Source of the DNA: Gallionellaceae bacterium
Lineage (GTDB): Bacteria; Pseudomonadota; Gammaproteobacteria; Burkholderiales; Gallionellaceae
Assembly: GCA_003151655.1 (NCBI GenBank)
Contig: PLYB01000172.1
Coordinates: 1-15,455, forward strand
DNA length: 15,455 nucleotides
Reading direction: 5' to 3'
How positions within the stretch are numbered: position 1 is the stretch's first letter; every line of letters begins with the position of its first letter. The position numbers were made by a program, and so were the translations under genes. Positions 6,145 to 13,056 of the stretch are shown here, one piece after another. Below the pieces are notes generated by a model that saw only the letters and a list, made by a program, of their open reading frames with translations, was not told the DNA's origin and made no database searches.

Positions 6145-8508
6145 ATGATTTCCTTCGCCCTCCTGTTCGTGTCCGGTGTATGGCTCTTGCAACAGCAGGC
6201 TGAGCTGCCGGATATGCATCTGCTGTGGTGGTTCCTTGGCATGCTGCCCGCGTGGTGGATTCCTCGTCGCATACGTTGGCAACGCATCACTCGTTCCGTG
6301 ATATTCCTCTTCATTGCGCTGAGCAGCGGATTTTTCTATGCCGCCGGGATGGCGCAACATCGTCTTGCCGACGAATTGCCTGCTGCTTGGCAAGGCCGTG
6401 ACATCAGCCTGTCCGGGGTGGTAGCGGCAATGCCGCGACAGCATGAGCATGGACTGAGTTTTATCCTCGATGTGGAACACGTCAACACACCATGGCTCCA
6501 TGTCCCGCAGCACATCATGCTTTCCACTTATCGGGATGAAAAATATGCGCCGCCTGAATTACATGCAGGTGAGCGCTGGCAATTGACCGTGCGCTTGAAG
6601 CAACCGCATGGCACCAGCAACCCGTACAACTTCGATTTCGAAGCTTGGGCATTGGAGCTCAACTTGCGCGCCATGGGCTATGTGTATAACAAGGGAGACA
6701 ACCACCGTATCGACGAACACGTTTTTTCGCCTGGCTATAGCATCGAACGCATACGCGAAGCGGTGCGCACACATTTTCAGGCAGTACTCGGCAGTGCCCC
6801 TTATACCGGCGTACTCGGCGCTCTCGCCATCGGCGATCAAGACAGCATTACCCCTACGCAATGGCAAGTCTTCACCCGCACCGGAGTGAACCATCTTATG
6901 TCAATTTCCGGCTTGCATATCACCATGCTGGCCGGATTTGCCTTCGCCTTATGCTATTGGCTATGGCGGCGCAGTGCGCGACTTACGCTCTTCATCCCCG
7001 CGCGAAAGGTTGCAGCAGTGATTGGCTTTTTAGTGGCACTGGGCTACGCGCTATTGGCCGGATACGGTGTGCCCGCGCAACGCACGGTGTATATGTTGGC
7101 GACCGTTGCCGTCGCGCTGTGGTCGTCACGCAATATCGCTCCCTCGCAGTTGCTCGCCGCCGCCCTGATAGTCGTTTCGCTGCTCGATCCCTGGGCGGTC
7201 ATATCTCCGGGTTTCTGGCTATCGTTCGGCGCGGTGGCCTTGATCTTCTTCATTACCGCGAATCGTTTGGGTGTCAGCAATTGGCTGATCGAATATGGCC
7301 GCGTTCAGTGGGCTATGAGTATCGGCTTGATTCCGTTGTTGCTGGCACTATTCCAACAAATATCGCTGGTATCTCCGCTGGCGAATGCCTTCGCCATTCC
7401 ATTGGTCAGTTTTGTCGTTGTCCCGCTTACTTTGCTTGGCGCGCTGTTGCCTTTCGATTGGCTGTTGCAACTCGCACACCTGAGCATGAGTATTTGCATG
7501 TTCGCATTGGAATGGCTGAATAGCTTGCCCGATGCGGTGTGGACTCAGCACGCGCCACCGGCATGGTGCATTGTGGTCGGGATGCTCGGCATCTTCTGGA
7601 TGCTGCTACCGCGAGGATTCCCCGCGCGCTGGCTGGGCGCACTGATGCTGCTGCCGATGTTTTTCATCGCCCCGGCTTCGCCGCCATACAGCGCGGTGCG
7701 GCTGGTTATATTTGATGTAGGCCAAGGCTTGGCGGTTGCCGTACAAACACAAAACCATTCCTTGCTTTACGACACCGGCCCAGACTTCAACGGCGAAGCC
7801 AACAGCGGCAATCGTATCCTCGTGCCCGCGTTGCGCGGCCTCGGCATCGCGCAACTGGACGGTCTGATCCTCAGCCACAACGATAACGACCACACCGGCG
7901 GTGCAGCATCTGTATTACAAGCGATTCCGATCAGTTGGGTCGATTCATCACTACCCGCCGATCACGAAATTCTGCGACCGGTGCGCGACAGTCGGCGCTG
8001 CGCAGACGGACAAACATGGGATTGGGATGGGGTGCATTTTGAAATACTGCATCCGTCGCCGGCGAGCTACCTGCAAGAAGATATTAGTGACAACAACCGT
8101 GGTTGCGTTTTGCGCATCAGCAGCGGACTGCAAACTGTACTACTCGCCGCCGACATCGAGAAAATCTCCGAAAAACGTTTGCTTGATAAATATCCGGACA
8201 AACTTCCCGCCTCCTTATTAGTCGTACCGCATCATGGCAGCAAGACCTCATCCACGCCGGATTTCGTCCAAAAAGTTCATCCGCGCTATGCGATATTCAC
8301 GGTGGGTTACCGCAATAAATTTCATCACCCGAATCCCGATGTGGTTGCACGCTATGTCACTATAGGAAGCGAATTATTTCGCTCGGATGAAGATGGTGCG
8401 ATTGTTGTGCAAATGGACGCACTAGATTTAACTCTAGAGCGCTATCGCAAGAGTCATGCGCGCTATTGGTATCAGCGTATTGGTGAGAATGGGAACGGTG
8501 CACCATGA
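6145..8508 (+). CDS. comEC: ComEC/Rec2 DNA internalisation protein
   Basis: ComEC is the inner-membrane channel that takes single-stranded DNA into the cytoplasm during natural transformation. The 787 residues match the full-length family. An N-terminal hydrophobic and extracytoplasmic part comes first (about 1-170), followed by the polytopic Competence domain (about 215-500; note GDQDSITPTQWQVFTRTGVN and HLMSISGLHITMLAGF). The C-terminal metallo-beta-lactamase-like domain has DVGQG (524-528), the metal motif HNDNDHTGG (578-586) and VPHHGSKTSS (694-703), the nuclease-like part in this family. The gene is intact, with no internal stop. The ATG at 6145 has no Shine-Dalgarno and may be leaderless or weakly translated. 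It is divergent from the zinc-ribbon/kinase unit. The presence of comEC alone does not prove the strain is competent. Confidence 0.96.
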   Translation: MISFALLFVSGVWLLQQQAELPDMHLLWWFLGMLPAWWIPRRIRWQRITRSVIFLFIALSSGFFYAAGMAQHRLADELPAAWQGRDISLSGVVAAMPRQHEHGLSFILDVEHVNTPWLHVPQHIMLSTYRDEKYAPPELHAGERWQLTVRLKQPHGTSNPYNFDFEAWALELNLRAMGYVYNKGDNHRIDEHVFSPGYSIERIREAVRTHFQAVLGSAPYTGVLGALAIGDQDSITPTQWQVFTRTGVNHLMSISGLHITMLAGFAFALCYWLWRRSARLTLFIPARKVAAVIGFLVALGYALLAGYGVPAQRTVYMLATVAVALWSSRNIAPSQLLAAALIVVSLLDPWAVISPGFWLSFGAVALIFFITANRLGVSNWLIEYGRVQWAMSIGLIPLLLALFQQISLVSPLANAFAIPLVSFVVVPLTLLGALLPFDWLLQLAHLSMSICMFALEWLNSLPDAVWTQHAPPAWCIVVGMLGIFWMLLPRGFPARWLGALMLLPMFFIAPASPPYSAVRLVIFDVGQGLAVAVQTQNHSLLYDTGPDFNGEANSGNRILVPALRGLGIAQLDGLILSHNDNDHTGGAASVLQAIPISWVDSSLPADHEILRPVRDSRRCADGQTWDWDGVHFEILHPSPASYLQEDISDNNRGCVLRISSGLQTVLLAADIEKISEKRLLDKYPDKLPASLLVVPHHGSKTSSTPDFVQKVHPRYAIFTVGYRNKFHHPNPDVVARYVTIGSELFRSDEDGAIVVQMDALDLTLERYRKSHARYWYQRIGENGNGAP

Positions 8509-8539
8509 GTTAGCCCCCGCTATGCCGGAGGGCTAACTC
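8507..8539 (+). terminator. Terminator hairpin between comEC and ppiD
   Basis: GAGTTAGCCC (8507-8516) and GGGCTAACTC (8530-8539) form a perfect 10-bp stem with a 13-base loop. An A/T-rich stretch with a T run at 8549-8554 follows on the plus strand. The stem begins inside the comEC TGA. The ppiD stop on the other strand is 6 bases beyond, so the hairpin may serve both convergent genes, although the minus strand lacks a T-tract. Confidence 0.8.
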
Positions 8540-8545
8540 GATAAA

Positions 8546-10435
8546 TTATTTTTTCTCGTCAGATGCCAATGCTTTCATACTGATGTCGGCATGTTTCTTG
8601 GCCTCGGCCAAATATGACTGCAACAATTCATCACCCGTAATTTGACGAACCTGCTGCAAATATCGACTGCGCTTAACCGCATCGATTGTTGCGGTATCTT
8701 TAACTGCATCAACACGTACCAACGCAAAACCGTTCTGTTCCAGAGGCATGCCCACATAAGCCGGCAGTTTGGCCGCATTCACTTGAAAAACGAGATGCGT
8801 CAACTCGGCATCCAAACCTGTATGCTGCGCGCGTGAAATCGTTTGTACCGGCTGCCAAGCAATATTTGCCTGTTCGCCATGTTGCAAATGACCCAATGCT
8901 TCGGCACCTTGTTTGGCGATCAGATCCATCGCCCGCTGATACTGCAATTTTTTCTGAATTCCGGCCGACACTTCTGCCACGGGGCGCACACTTGCGGGTT
9001 GATACTCGACCACTCGCGCCGACACCAAGGTGTTGGGTGCGACTTCCACCGCTGCCGTATTGCGCTTATTTTTCATGGCATCATCAGAAAACACTGCCTG
9101 AATCGCCTTGTCGGTCCAGATACCGCCCGTCGCAGGCCCCTTGTTCAGCCAGCCCCCTTGCTGTACCGCTACTTTAACTAATTCTGCGGCTGGCTTAAGG
9201 CTATCGCTTTGCTCATAAACAATATTGCTAAATTTTTCGGCCAACTCGGCGAATTTGTCGCTTGCCTTTTGAGCCTTTAGGCGTTGCGTGATGAAGCCCT
9301 TCACCTCGGCGAGTGATTGTGACTTGGCTGCTTTAATCGCAGTCAAGCGGATGATGTGAAAGCCAAAGTCAGATTGCACCAGATCGGTGGTCTCGCCGAC
9401 TTTGAGTTTATACACAGCCTCCTCAAAAGGTTTGACCATGGTGCCGCGACCAAACATGCCCAAGTCACCGCCATTGGCCGCTGAGCCGGGATCCTGTGAA
9501 TACTGCTTTGCCAACACGGCAAAACTACCCGGCGCTTGTTTTACTTTTTGCAAAACCTGCTCCGCCTTTTCTTTGGCCGCCTTCTTTTCCGCATCAGATG
9601 CTTGCGCCGATACGTTAATTAGAATGTGCGAAGCCTGACGTTGCTCCTGTGTGCCGAATTCAGACTGATGCTCATTAAAATATTTTGCAACTTCGGCCTC
9701 ATCAACCGCCACTTGCGGCATCAGAGATTCGGCAGAAAAAACCAGATACTCGACCTTCGCGCGTTCAGGTGTTTTAAATTCGTTTTGATTTTTATTGTAG
9801 TAGTCGCTAATGGCAGCATCATCTACTTTAACCTGCTTCAAATACGACTCCAGATCAAACTTTGCCGAACTCACGACGCGCTGCTGCTCGTTCAAACGAA
9901 TCAGATTGTCGACCACCAAATTCGACGCATAACCACTTTGAGTATACGCATCGGTTAATTCGCGGGAGCTCAATTCTTGACTTACTCTAGCCTCGAATAC
10001 GGGCGGAGACATGTTTTGTGCACTCAACGCTTTTTCATATTGCTGTTTGTCAAACTTGCCATCTTTTTGGAAAGCAGCGATTCCGGCAATCACTCCGGCG
10101 AGTTGTTCATCTGTAATCGCCAAACCGTTTTTACGCGCTTCCGACCCCAGTAAATGCTGCGTAACCAAGCCTTCCAAGATTGAGCGCTTAATTTCAGGCT
10201 TATCAAAAATCGTCTGATCAAACGTCGGGCCGGCCATTTCCCGCATTCTTTGTTGCTGTTGGTGCATAGCATTATCAAATTCCTGCGCACCGATTTTCTC
10301 GCCATTTACCGTCGCAAGCGATTCCCCTCCGCCTGATTTCCGGTATGAGTCCACGCCCCAAAAAGCAAAGGGCAGAATGATGAGCAGCAACACGAACTGC
10401 ACTACTCGTTTTTTCTCATGCACGAAATCAAACAT
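8546..10435 (-). CDS. ppiD: PpiD-type periplasmic peptidyl-prolyl isomerase/chaperone
   Basis: PpiD is an inner-membrane-anchored periplasmic chaperone next to the Sec translocon that helps newly exported outer-membrane and periplasmic proteins fold. The 629 residues fit the family. A short cytoplasmic start (MFDFVHEKKR) is followed by one membrane anchor (about 11-28), then a SurA-like N-terminal chaperone region (about 36-200). One parvulin domain follows at about 262-365 (QASHILINVS, SQDPGSAANGGDLGMFGRGT, FGFHIIRL), then a C-terminal periplasmic domain. The ATG at 10435 has AGGTAGG about 5 bases upstream. The transcript probably starts near 10531 from an extended -10 and passes a terminator-like hairpin in its leader. 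In many relatives ppiD follows lon and hupB; here the upstream neighbour is a divergent lipoprotein gene. Confidence 0.95.
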   Translation of the reverse strand: MFDFVHEKKRVVQFVLLLIILPFAFWGVDSYRKSGGGESLATVNGEKIGAQEFDNAMHQQQQRMREMAGPTFDQTIFDKPEIKRSILEGLVTQHLLGSEARKNGLAITDEQLAGVIAGIAAFQKDGKFDKQQYEKALSAQNMSPPVFEARVSQELSSRELTDAYTQSGYASNLVVDNLIRLNEQQRVVSSAKFDLESYLKQVKVDDAAISDYYNKNQNEFKTPERAKVEYLVFSAESLMPQVAVDEAEVAKYFNEHQSEFGTQEQRQASHILINVSAQASDAEKKAAKEKAEQVLQKVKQAPGSFAVLAKQYSQDPGSAANGGDLGMFGRGTMVKPFEEAVYKLKVGETTDLVQSDFGFHIIRLTAIKAAKSQSLAEVKGFITQRLKAQKASDKFAELAEKFSNIVYEQSDSLKPAAELVKVAVQQGGWLNKGPATGGIWTDKAIQAVFSDDAMKNKRNTAAVEVAPNTLVSARVVEYQPASVRPVAEVSAGIQKKLQYQRAMDLIAKQGAEALGHLQHGEQANIAWQPVQTISRAQHTGLDAELTHLVFQVNAAKLPAYVGMPLEQNGFALVRVDAVKDTATIDAVKRSRYLQQVRQITGDELLQSYLAEAKKHADISMKALASDEKK

Positions 10436-10475
10436 AACGGCCTACCTATTATAAATTTGTGAGTAAAATACGAAA

Positions 10476-10497
10476 AAGGCGAACTTCCGTTCACCTT
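10476..10497 (-). terminator. Terminator-like hairpin in the ppiD leader
   Basis: On the minus strand AAGGTGAAC (10497-10489) pairs with GTTCGCCTT (10484-10476) across a GGAA loop: nine pairs, one of them G-U. TTTTT follows (shared with the stem end). This is a good intrinsic terminator shape. It lies between the extended -10 at 10538-10546 and the ppiD start at 10435, so it would stop or attenuate ppiD transcripts, or mark the end of a gene no longer present here. Confidence 0.6.
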
Positions 10498-10537
10498 AAT
10501 GGTTAGCAGATAGAATCCACCGACAATCGAGCGCGGC

Positions 10538-10546
10538 AGTATAACA
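10538..10546 (-). promoter_or_regulatory. Extended -10 promoter for ppiD (or a short leader RNA)
   Basis: TGTTATACT on the minus strand fits the TGnTATAAT extended -10 consensus. No good -35 lies at 16-18 bp (TTGGCA is only 12 bp away), which an extended -10 can tolerate. A start near 10531 would give a leader of about 95 bases before ppiD. Confidence 0.5.
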
Positions 10547-10631
10547 ATTGATTGCTGCCAACGCCACCACAAACCGCATGGTTTTCCTCGACTCCGGCTT
10601 GGACTTGTGATTTTTTTCAGCGTGAGGTAGA

Positions 10632-10660
10632 TTGACATGCCATGAACGCCGGATCATGAT
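10632..10660 (+). promoter_or_regulatory. Sigma70-type promoter of the LPP20 lipoprotein gene
   Basis: A perfect TTGACA -35 (10632-10637) is followed after 17 bp by CATGAT (10655-10660), which matches four of six -10 positions. The lipoprotein ATG at 10720 is about 55 bases past the predicted start. The promoter probably serves the three-gene envelope cluster. Confidence 0.6.
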
Positions 10661-10719
10661 TAATTGCAAAGCAAGTGCAGATTAGCATCGCCCTAAAACC
10701 AACTCGACGGAGGTATCAA

Positions 10720-11316
10720 ATGTCTAAACTTTCCAACTTACTGTTATGCTCGGTCATCACTTTAGGCTTGGCAGCCTGTGCGACCAAGGAAGCGCCCAAA
10801 GCCAAAGTAGCAGATTGCGTATTCCCGAATACCCAGGAAGCTGCGCCCGGATGGATATGTGATGAGCCTGTGGAAGGCGTGGAAGTGAGCGCAGTTGGCA
10901 CAGCAGAAAAAACCGCCGCCGGACAGGATTTTATGAAACAAATGGCTGCCACCTCAGCGCGTGTACAGCTTGCTCAACGCATGAAAGTGCAAGTGCAAAA
11001 CATGATCAAACAATATGCGGAAACTACGGGGGCAGGCAAAGATGAAACCGTGGATAAAGTGAATACCGCCGTGACCAAGCAAATTACCGATCAAACACTG
11101 GTGGGAACCAAAATCTACAAGTCGCGTACCGGTCCTGATGGCACGCTGTACGTGTTGGTGGGACTGGATGCGGCTTCCGTGGAGAAGCTGACCGCAGCAG
11201 CAATTAAAACCAGCATGGGCAATGATAAAGCTCTCTGGCAAAAATTCCAGGCTGGCAAGGCGCAAGACGAAATGGCTGCCGACATCGCCAAACAAAAAGT
11301 TGAAGCGGCTAAATAA
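10720..11316 (+). CDS. LPP20-family lipoprotein
   Basis: This is a secreted lipoprotein of 198 residues from the ATG at 10720, chosen because GGAGG sits 7 bases upstream and a classical lipoprotein signal follows directly. The signal is MSKLSNLLLCSVITLGLAAC, with lipobox LAAC and lipidated Cys20. The mature part has the pattern of the LPP20 domain: a PGWICDEP segment, a VSAVGTAEKTAAG segment (about 56-68), a long helix rich in Ala, Gln and Arg (70-100), and a C-terminal strand YVLVGLD (144-150) followed by helices. LPP20 and the flagellar protein FlgP are known members, but most are uncharacterised, so no specific role is claimed. Ala49 follows Cys20 nowhere relevant to sorting; residue 21 is Ala rather than Asp, compatible with outer-membrane sorting. 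A 47-aa secreted protein gene follows 88 bp later. Confidence 0.87.
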   Translation: MSKLSNLLLCSVITLGLAACATKEAPKAKVADCVFPNTQEAAPGWICDEPVEGVEVSAVGTAEKTAAGQDFMKQMAATSARVQLAQRMKVQVQNMIKQYAETTGAGKDETVDKVNTAVTKQITDQTLVGTKIYKSRTGPDGTLYVLVGLDAASVEKLTAAAIKTSMGNDKALWQKFQAGKAQDEMAADIAKQKVEAAK

Positions 11317-11329
11317 TATTTAGCGCGGA

Positions 11330-11363
11330 ATATGCCTATGTCCTTATCTGGGCATAGGTATAT
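11330..11363 (+). repeat. Hairpin between the lipoprotein and small-protein genes
   Basis: ATATGCCTATG (11330-11340) pairs with CATAGGTATAT (11353-11363), 11 pairs including one G-U, around a 12-base loop. There is no T-tract afterwards (TTGCTTCC). It is more likely an intercistronic processing or partial-termination hairpin than a full terminator. Confidence 0.45.
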
Positions 11364-11404
11364 TTGCTTCCCAGATGTTTAGCTCCAATATAAAGGAGAA
11401 CAAA

Positions 11405-11548
11405 ATGAACAAGTTTTTGGCTATTCTGTTCGCTTTAATTTCGGCCCTTTCAACTTTCGGCTGCGCGGAGCAATCGCACTCCCCATATAACTCTCCCGAC
11501 CAGCAAAGAGCGCATTCGGACAAGGCTCAAGGTGAACTGAACAAATAG
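11405..11548 (+). CDS. Small secreted/lipoprotein, 47 aa, unknown function
   Basis: The ATG at 11405 is preceded by AAAGGAGAACAAA, a near-ideal ribosome site. The ORF gives 47 residues ending ...AQGELNK before TAG. The first 20, MNKFLAILFALISALSTFGC, have Lys, a hydrophobic core and a lipobox-like TFGC, so Cys20 may be lipidated; Phe at -2 is unusual, and a plain signal peptide is the alternative. The remaining 27 residues are polar, rich in Gln, Ser, His and Lys, with no domain. The gene lies 88 bp after the LPP20 lipoprotein and 65 bp before the FecR-domain gene, so the three are probably co-transcribed. I do not recognise the family. Confidence 0.75.
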   Translation: MNKFLAILFALISALSTFGCAEQSHSPYNSPDQQRAHSDKAQGELNK

Positions 11549-11576
11549 GCACCGGCTAGCGGCTCAATAATTTAAA

Positions 11577-11598
11577 CAGCACGCCCGGCTGCGTGCTG
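11577..11598 (+). promoter_or_regulatory. Strong hairpin just upstream of the FecR-domain gene
   Basis: CAGCACGC (11577-11584) and GCGTGCTG (11591-11598) form a perfect 8-bp stem with a 6-base loop. It is followed by AATGGGGAC, not by Ts. It ends 15 bases before the ATG at 11614 and buries the alternative GTG at 11593, so it may affect translation initiation or mark mRNA processing. Confidence 0.45.
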
Positions 11599-11613
11599 AA
11601 TGGGGACACGGTC

Positions 11614-12384
11614 ATGCGTTACATCAAAAAAATTATTGGGTTGGTGATTTTCTGTTTTTTCTGCCTCAACGTTACTGCCGGGATAGCCGGTGAGCCAATA
11701 GAAGTCGTGAAGGCAGAAGGCAAGCTGACCTTAAGCGATGCCACGGGCAGCAATCAGAAAACAGTCCGCATCAACGACAAACTCCCTCCCTCCAACATAC
11801 TGACAACAGGTACCGATGGACGAGCCGTTGTTCGCGTGGGAAAAACCGGCTATATCGTTATGGAAAAAAACAGTCAAGTAGAGATCGATACCGCCAATGA
11901 TCGCGCGGGGTTCTTTCGCCATCTCACCGGAGTGATCTACTACGGGGTAAATAGCCTAAAGGATAAAGATCACACGCTAGAAGTCAGAACTAAAACAGCC
12001 ACTATGGGTATTCGCGGTACGCGCTTTTTGGTTACCGACATTCCGGAGCGCAGCGAAGTTGCCATGCGCAAAGGAACATTAAGCATACTGAGTCAGAATG
12101 ACGAATTTGAAATTCACATAAAAACCACTCTGGACGAATTTGAGGCACTCAAGCGTGAATCTGCGGTCGCAATATCGGAAGAGAAAAACCAATTCAAAAA
12201 ATACCAGGAAAATACCCAGCACGAATTCGTCGAATACAAGCGCGAGTTCACTCTGGAAATGGATCGAATGGCGACATTCGACGGAAAACGTGTAGATGAT
12301 CGTCCATTGAGTGGCGCGTCCAAAAAAGATATGGAAACACTCGAAGGCTATGCTGAAAAATGGCTGTCAGAAATACAGGATTAA
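11614..12384 (+). CDS. Secreted FecR-domain protein with C-terminal coiled coil
   Basis: From the ATG at 11614 (GGGGA 8 bases upstream) the protein has 256 residues. A signal peptide (MRYIKKIIGLVIFCFFCLNV, likely cut after TAGIA, residue 25) directs it across the inner membrane. A FecR-type domain follows at about 28-160, with the typical LTTGTDGRAVVRV (63-75) and VRTKTATMGIRGTRFLV (124-140). The C-terminal part (about 172-220) is highly charged and probably helical or coiled coil. Unlike classical FecR it has no N-terminal anti-sigma part, no internal membrane segment and no adjacent sigma factor or TonB receptor. It therefore belongs with periplasmic FecR-domain proteins of unknown role. 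It is probably the last gene of the LPP20/small-protein cluster. A GTG at 11593 is a less likely start. Confidence 0.85.
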   Translation: MRYIKKIIGLVIFCFFCLNVTAGIAGEPIEVVKAEGKLTLSDATGSNQKTVRINDKLPPSNILTTGTDGRAVVRVGKTGYIVMEKNSQVEIDTANDRAGFFRHLTGVIYYGVNSLKDKDHTLEVRTKTATMGIRGTRFLVTDIPERSEVAMRKGTLSILSQNDEFEIHIKTTLDEFEALKRESAVAISEEKNQFKKYQENTQHEFVEYKREFTLEMDRMATFDGKRVDDRPLSGASKKDMETLEGYAEKWLSEIQD

Positions 12385-12462
12385 ATTCCAATCATTAACT
12401 CGGCTTCATCTATCCGCAATGAGTCGATCACCGAATCGAAATTTCAAGTTATCCCTATTGGC

Positions 12463-12957
12463 TCAGCTCTGCTTACTATCTGTTGCCTCCGGCGAATGCG
12501 TTCCTACGGCTTTCGACTGAAACACAATTGTATCGTTGGCGGCGTGCAGTTTCTCGGCCAATTCACGTGCGAGATTTTTATACAGCAAAGCGGCGGTCGA
12601 AGGTACTTGGTGTAATCGTTCCTGATTAATGCGTAGCGCAATAGTCTGTGCCACTGCCGAGGCATTGGCGCTGCGCGCGCCCCCACGAATCAAGCCCATT
12701 TCGCCGAAGCTTTCACCTTCAGCGAGGTTAGCCAAGCTCACTTTTTCTGCGCCGTTTTTTCTCCAGATGTTTACCTTCCCTGAGCAGAGGATGTACATGT
12801 CCCGGCCTTGATCTCCCTCTATAAAAATCTCATCCCCCGCTTTCCAAATCGCTTTGGAAGAGATACTCAACAAATTGCGCAGATCATCCACCCCGAAGCT
12901 TCGGAGGCATTTCGCTATAGAAAGCAACTTCACAAAAACGTCCATCTCGTTAGCCAT
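12463..12957 (-). CDS. Stand-alone cyclic-nucleotide-binding domain protein
   Basis: The 164 residues are a single CRP-like cyclic-nucleotide-binding fold. The beta-roll runs from about 22 to 118 (KAGDEIFIEGDQGRDMYILC, then SGKVNIW). The phosphate-binding cassette GESFGEMGLIRGGARSANAS at 81-100 contains the expected Glu86, Arg95 and Ser96. A helix (about 119-140) and a short polar tail follow. There is no helix-turn-helix and no kinase or channel partner domain, so it is not a CRP-type transcription factor; it may act through protein contacts. The cassette residues suggest it can bind cAMP or cGMP. AAGGGGGAG lies 3 bases before the ATG at 12957. It is 99 bp downstream of the hydrolase gene on the same strand, so it may share that transcript. 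Confidence 0.88.
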   Translation of the reverse strand: MANEMDVFVKLLSIAKCLRSFGVDDLRNLLSISSKAIWKAGDEIFIEGDQGRDMYILCSGKVNIWRKNGAEKVSLANLAEGESFGEMGLIRGGARSANASAVAQTIALRINQERLHQVPSTAALLYKNLARELAEKLHAANDTIVFQSKAVGTHSPEATDSKQS

Positions 12958-13056
12958 TTACTCCCCCTTTGATGCTGTCTCCGCAATCCCCATAGACATA
13001 CAAGGACATCACACTAAAAATCAAGCCACCCGTAAATGCATCGCGAACTTAATATA

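Noticed and set aside
6861..7523. A 220-codon plus-strand ORF inside comEC
   Set aside because: It is an alternate frame of a conserved membrane-protein region, with no recognisable motif.
10448..10453. Perfect TATAAT on the minus strand just before ppiD
   Set aside because: A start set by it would fall at about 10441, cutting the ppiD ribosome site, and there is no -35; probably fortuitous in A/T-rich sequence.
10436..10719. Possible tRNA genes between ppiD and the LPP20 gene, as near ppiD in some relatives
   Set aside because: No cloverleaf, GTTC-type T-arm or CCA end could be built on either strand; only promoter signals and one hairpin are present.
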